The notes under the pieces were generated by a model. That model saw nothing but the letters and a program-made list of their open reading frames with translations. It was not told the origin of the DNA and did not search any database. 32,517 nucleotides of DNA from Mesoaciditoga sp. (lineage in GTDB: Bacteria; Thermotogota; Thermotogae; Mesoaciditogales; Mesoaciditogaceae), in NCBI GenBank assembly GCA_015491995.1, contig WGFY01000041.1, forward strand, positions 1-32,517. Direction: 5' to 3'. The position numbers and the translations under genes are program-made. Of the stretch, positions 30,288 through 32,517 are shown piece after piece. Each line of letters begins with the position of its first letter. Position 1 is the first letter of the stretch.

Positions 30288-32102
30288 GTGTGTGGAATAT
30301 ATGGCTTCATTGGCGATGGAACAGTAGAAGACCTCGTTAACGGCTTGAAAAAGCTCGAATACAGGGGGTACGATTCAGCAGGTATTGCTTTCGCAAAGAA
30401 CGGTTCTTTAATAATTGAAAAACATACAGGCAAGGTAGATCAATTACGAGAGTTTTTAAGTTCAAACCTTGAAAAGAGAATACATGCCGGTATTGCCCAC
30501 ACGCGTTGGGCTACCCATGGCGTACCAAATGACTTGAACGCACATCCACAATCAGATTGCACTCATAAAATAGCGGTCGTTCACAACGGTATCATCGAAA
30601 ACTTTTCGACTCTTCGCTCTCAACTTCAAGCTGAAGGGCATAAATTCGTATCTCAAACTGACACTGAAGTGGTGGCGCACCTTGTCGAAAAGTATTTCAA
30701 CGGTGATCTGCTCGAAGCAGTCAGAAGGGCTGTTGAAGATCTGAATGGCACCTATGCCATAGGAGTACTTCACAGTGATGTAAAAAACGAGATCATCTTT
30801 GCGCGCCGTAAAAGCCCACTGGTCGTGGCATCAGATGGGAAGAGGAGTTTTTGTGCTTCAGATGTTACACCTTTAATTTCATCAGTTAGGGATGTGATGT
30901 TTTTAGAAGACGGACAGTTGGCAAGACTGACAGCAGGAGACTTTGAAATATTTGAATCCACCTCCAAAAATGTAGACAAAAAGTTTCATCATATAGATTG
31001 GAATGAGAAAGATGCTGAAAAAGGTGGCTTTAAACATTTCATGCTAAAAGAAATTTACGAAGAACCTAGAGTCATTTCAGATGCTTTAACCGGCAGAACA
31101 TATGGCGGAAGGATTGCTTTTGACGAACTGAGTGAATGGAAAGATTACCTAAAAAATTTGAACAAGTTAAACGTCGTGGCATGTGGTACGAGTTACCATG
31201 CTGGCTTGATTTTCAAATATTTCTTTGAAAATCTTAGACCTTTCAATATAGAGGTGGAAGTCTCTTCTGAGTACAGATATAGAAATGTTTTTGTGGACGA
31301 TAAAACACTCACGATAGCGATAAGCCAATCTGGAGAGACCGCCGATACTCTTGAAAGCATAAGATTGGTAAAATCACTTGGTGGAAAAGTTTTGGCGATA
31401 TCCAACGTCGTCGGTTCGACTTTAACACGCGAGGCGGATAAGACGTTGTACATCAACGCTGGTCCTGAGATTAGCGTCGCTTCAACCAAAGCTTACATAG
31501 GACAGATGATGGTTTTATACCTGTTGGCCCTCCACATCGATTCGATAATGGATGGGAAACATCCTGAAATTGTGAAATCATTGAATAAGTTGCCAGAAAT
31601 CATGGACAATTTCATAACTTCTTCAAATTCCAAGATAAAAAAAGTGGCAAATAAATACGTTGGATATGCCAATTTCATGTACGTAGGGAGAGGGATCAAC
31701 TTTCCCTCTGCATTGGAAGGGGCTCTGAAGTTAAAGGAGATCAGTTACACAAATGCTGTGGGGTATCAAGCTGGAGAGCTGAAACATGGGCCAATAGCTC
31801 TACTTGATGAAAAATTCCCTGTTATGGCGGTTGCCGTAAGTGATGAACTCAAAGAAAAAATGATCTCGAACATTCTTGAAACGAAGGCGAGAAATGCCCA
31901 TGTGGTGGCAATCCTTACCGAGGGAGATTCAGATGTTTCATCCGTGGTAAACGATTCCATACACCTTCCCAAACTTCCACATTATCTGTATCCTTTTCTT
32001 GTTGGAAGCGCATTTCAGCTTTTTGCATACCACGTGGCAGATGGTAGAAATTTGAGCATTGACATGCCACGTAATCTCGCGAAAAGCGTGACGGTCGAGT
32101 AG
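30288..32102 (+). CDS. glmS: Glutamine-fructose-6-phosphate aminotransferase (isomerizing)
   Basis: GlmS makes glucosamine-6-phosphate from fructose-6-phosphate and glutamine, feeding UDP-GlcNAc and the cell wall. The 604-residue protein begins CGIYGFIG after the initiator, with Cys2 as the N-terminal nucleophile of the glutaminase. YRGYDSAGIAF, the AHTRWATHG loop and SDTEV-like motifs follow. Two SIS sugar-isomerase domains (GTSYHAG, SQSGETADT) follow, and the chain ends DMPRNLAKSVTVE, the classic C-terminal tail. The GTG start abuts the plsX stop. No glmS ribozyme is possible in the zero-length gap. It shares its substrate with the product of the FSA-type aldolase encoded at 12.0 kb. Confidence 0.97.
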   Translation: MCGIYGFIGDGTVEDLVNGLKKLEYRGYDSAGIAFAKNGSLIIEKHTGKVDQLREFLSSNLEKRIHAGIAHTRWATHGVPNDLNAHPQSDCTHKIAVVHNGIIENFSTLRSQLQAEGHKFVSQTDTEVVAHLVEKYFNGDLLEAVRRAVEDLNGTYAIGVLHSDVKNEIIFARRKSPLVVASDGKRSFCASDVTPLISSVRDVMFLEDGQLARLTAGDFEIFESTSKNVDKKFHHIDWNEKDAEKGGFKHFMLKEIYEEPRVISDALTGRTYGGRIAFDELSEWKDYLKNLNKLNVVACGTSYHAGLIFKYFFENLRPFNIEVEVSSEYRYRNVFVDDKTLTIAISQSGETADTLESIRLVKSLGGKVLAISNVVGSTLTREADKTLYINAGPEISVASTKAYIGQMMVLYLLALHIDSIMDGKHPEIVKSLNKLPEIMDNFITSSNSKIKKVANKYVGYANFMYVGRGINFPSALEGALKLKEISYTNAVGYQAGELKHGPIALLDEKFPVMAVAVSDELKEKMISNILETKARNAHVVAILTEGDSDVSSVVNDSIHLPKLPHYLYPFLVGSAFQLFAYHVADGRNLSIDMPRNLAKSVTVE

Positions 32103-32115
32103 GAGGTAGTGAAAA

Positions 32116-32463
32116 TTGAGCATTTTGAAACACGTGTGCAATGAGCTATTGAAAGATGAAGATTGCCACCTTACGATCTTGAAGATGAGTCAGATGAGTT
32201 ATATGACAGATTATTTTGTCATAGTAAGTGCCGATTCCACAGTTCAAATGAAAGCAATGAGAGACAGAGTCTTGGAAGTTCTAAAATTGGCACATCATCC
32301 TATAGTTTTTTTTGATAAAAACACCGATCATGATTGGATGATAGTGGACGCGGAAGAAATAGTGGTTCACATCTTCACCAAAAAAGCACGTGGTTTTTAC
32401 GATTTGGAATCGCTGTGGTCTGATGCCGAAAAGATCGATCCAAATGGGGGGGATGAAGAGTAA
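32116..32463 (+). CDS. rsfS: Ribosome silencing factor RsfS
   Basis: RsfS (Iojap family) binds L14 and blocks subunit joining under starvation. The 115-residue protein contains MTDYFVIVSADSTVQMKAM and the highly conserved DHDWMIVDAEEIVVHIF followed by ARGFYDLESLW. The TTG start at 32116 has AGGAGG nine bases upstream and lies 13 bases after glmS. leuS follows directly, with its ATG touching the stop. Confidence 0.95.
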   Translation: MSILKHVCNELLKDEDCHLTILKMSQMSYMTDYFVIVSADSTVQMKAMRDRVLEVLKLAHHPIVFFDKNTDHDWMIVDAEEIVVHIFTKKARGFYDLESLWSDAEKIDPNGGDEE

Positions 32464-32517
32464 ATGTACGATCACAAAGTGATAGATAAAAAATGGCAGA
32501 CTCGTTGGGAAACATCT
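32464..32517 (+). CDS. leuS: Leucyl-tRNA synthetase, N-terminal end (partial)
   Basis: The frame starts at ATG 32464, immediately after the rsfS stop, and runs off the window edge after 18 codons: MYDHKVIDKKWQTRWETS. This matches the usual LeuS beginning (tyrosine, then the KKWQ.WE element). A G-rich run in the end of rsfS can serve as ribosome site. The rsfS-leuS pairing supports the call. Only the first 2 percent of the gene is visible. Confidence 0.82.
   Translation, partial: MYDHKVIDKKWQTRWETS

Noticed and set aside
30270-30300. glmS ribozyme upstream of glmS
   Set aside because: There is no untranslated space: the GTG start directly follows the plsX stop.

Overview
The window looks like a chromosomal segment of a Thermotogota bacterium. 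I infer this from gene content and order: the clpC-radA-disA-PIN/TRAM-ispD block, an Ogg2-type 8-oxoguanine glycosylase, a DUF501 protein and a FapA (DUF342) protein. It is A+T-rich, densely packed and uses many GTG and TTG starts behind strong GGAGG-like ribosome sites. I cannot name the genus. There is no insertion sequence, prophage or CRISPR array. Most of the window is housekeeping DNA. I found no obviously new multi-gene system, but there are several unusual small-scale structures.

Layout. (1) 1-1490, plus strand: the tail of an unidentified gene, then fapA. (2) 7822-1546, minus strand: a likely operon of an O-antigen ligase/polymerase-like membrane protein, nth, murB, a MurG-like glycosyltransferase and ogg, read from an extended -10 promoter at 7866-7871. 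(3) 8932-7884, minus strand: two half-size chromate-transporter (CHR) proteins. (4) 8981-10056: about 1 kb with no intact gene. It holds a decayed GGDEF gene, a decayed membrane-protein fragment, a strong REP-like hairpin and candidate promoters. (5) 10057-13749, plus strand: DUF501, glycerol kinase, a fructose-6-phosphate-aldolase-type transaldolase and a membrane acyltransferase, tightly spaced. (6) A convergent processive GT2 glycosyltransferase (14946-13762), then a divergent GT2 gene and a CPBP membrane protease. (7) 16574-27563, plus strand: clpC, radA, disA, PIN/TRAM, ispD, pit, a DUF47 partner, a broken mazG, a SurA-like chaperone, a DUF59 Fe-S protein and prmC, followed by a response regulator ending at 28220. 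(8) 28245-32517: a terminator overlapping a tRNA promoter, tRNA-Ser(GCU), tRNA-Arg(GCG), DUF177, rpmF, plsX, glmS, rsfS and the start of leuS.

How the genes fit together. The envelope theme recurs: murB, glmS (UDP-GlcNAc precursor), three glycosyltransferases, an acyltransferase, an O-antigen ligase-like protein and plsX. Genome maintenance and signalling are represented by ogg, nth, radA and the c-di-AMP synthase disA. GlpK next to an FSA-type aldolase suggests three-carbon metabolism feeding fructose-6-phosphate, the substrate of glmS. Pit and its DUF47 partner form a phosphate uptake pair.

Most worth a second look: two genes (murB and pit) whose best starts are the rare codons ATT and CTG, each fused to the upstream stop codon; an out-of-frame internal deletion in mazG; the structured intergenic region near 9.8-10.0 kb; a terminator whose loop and U-tract double as the tRNA promoter; and a hairpin that would hide the plsX ribosome site.
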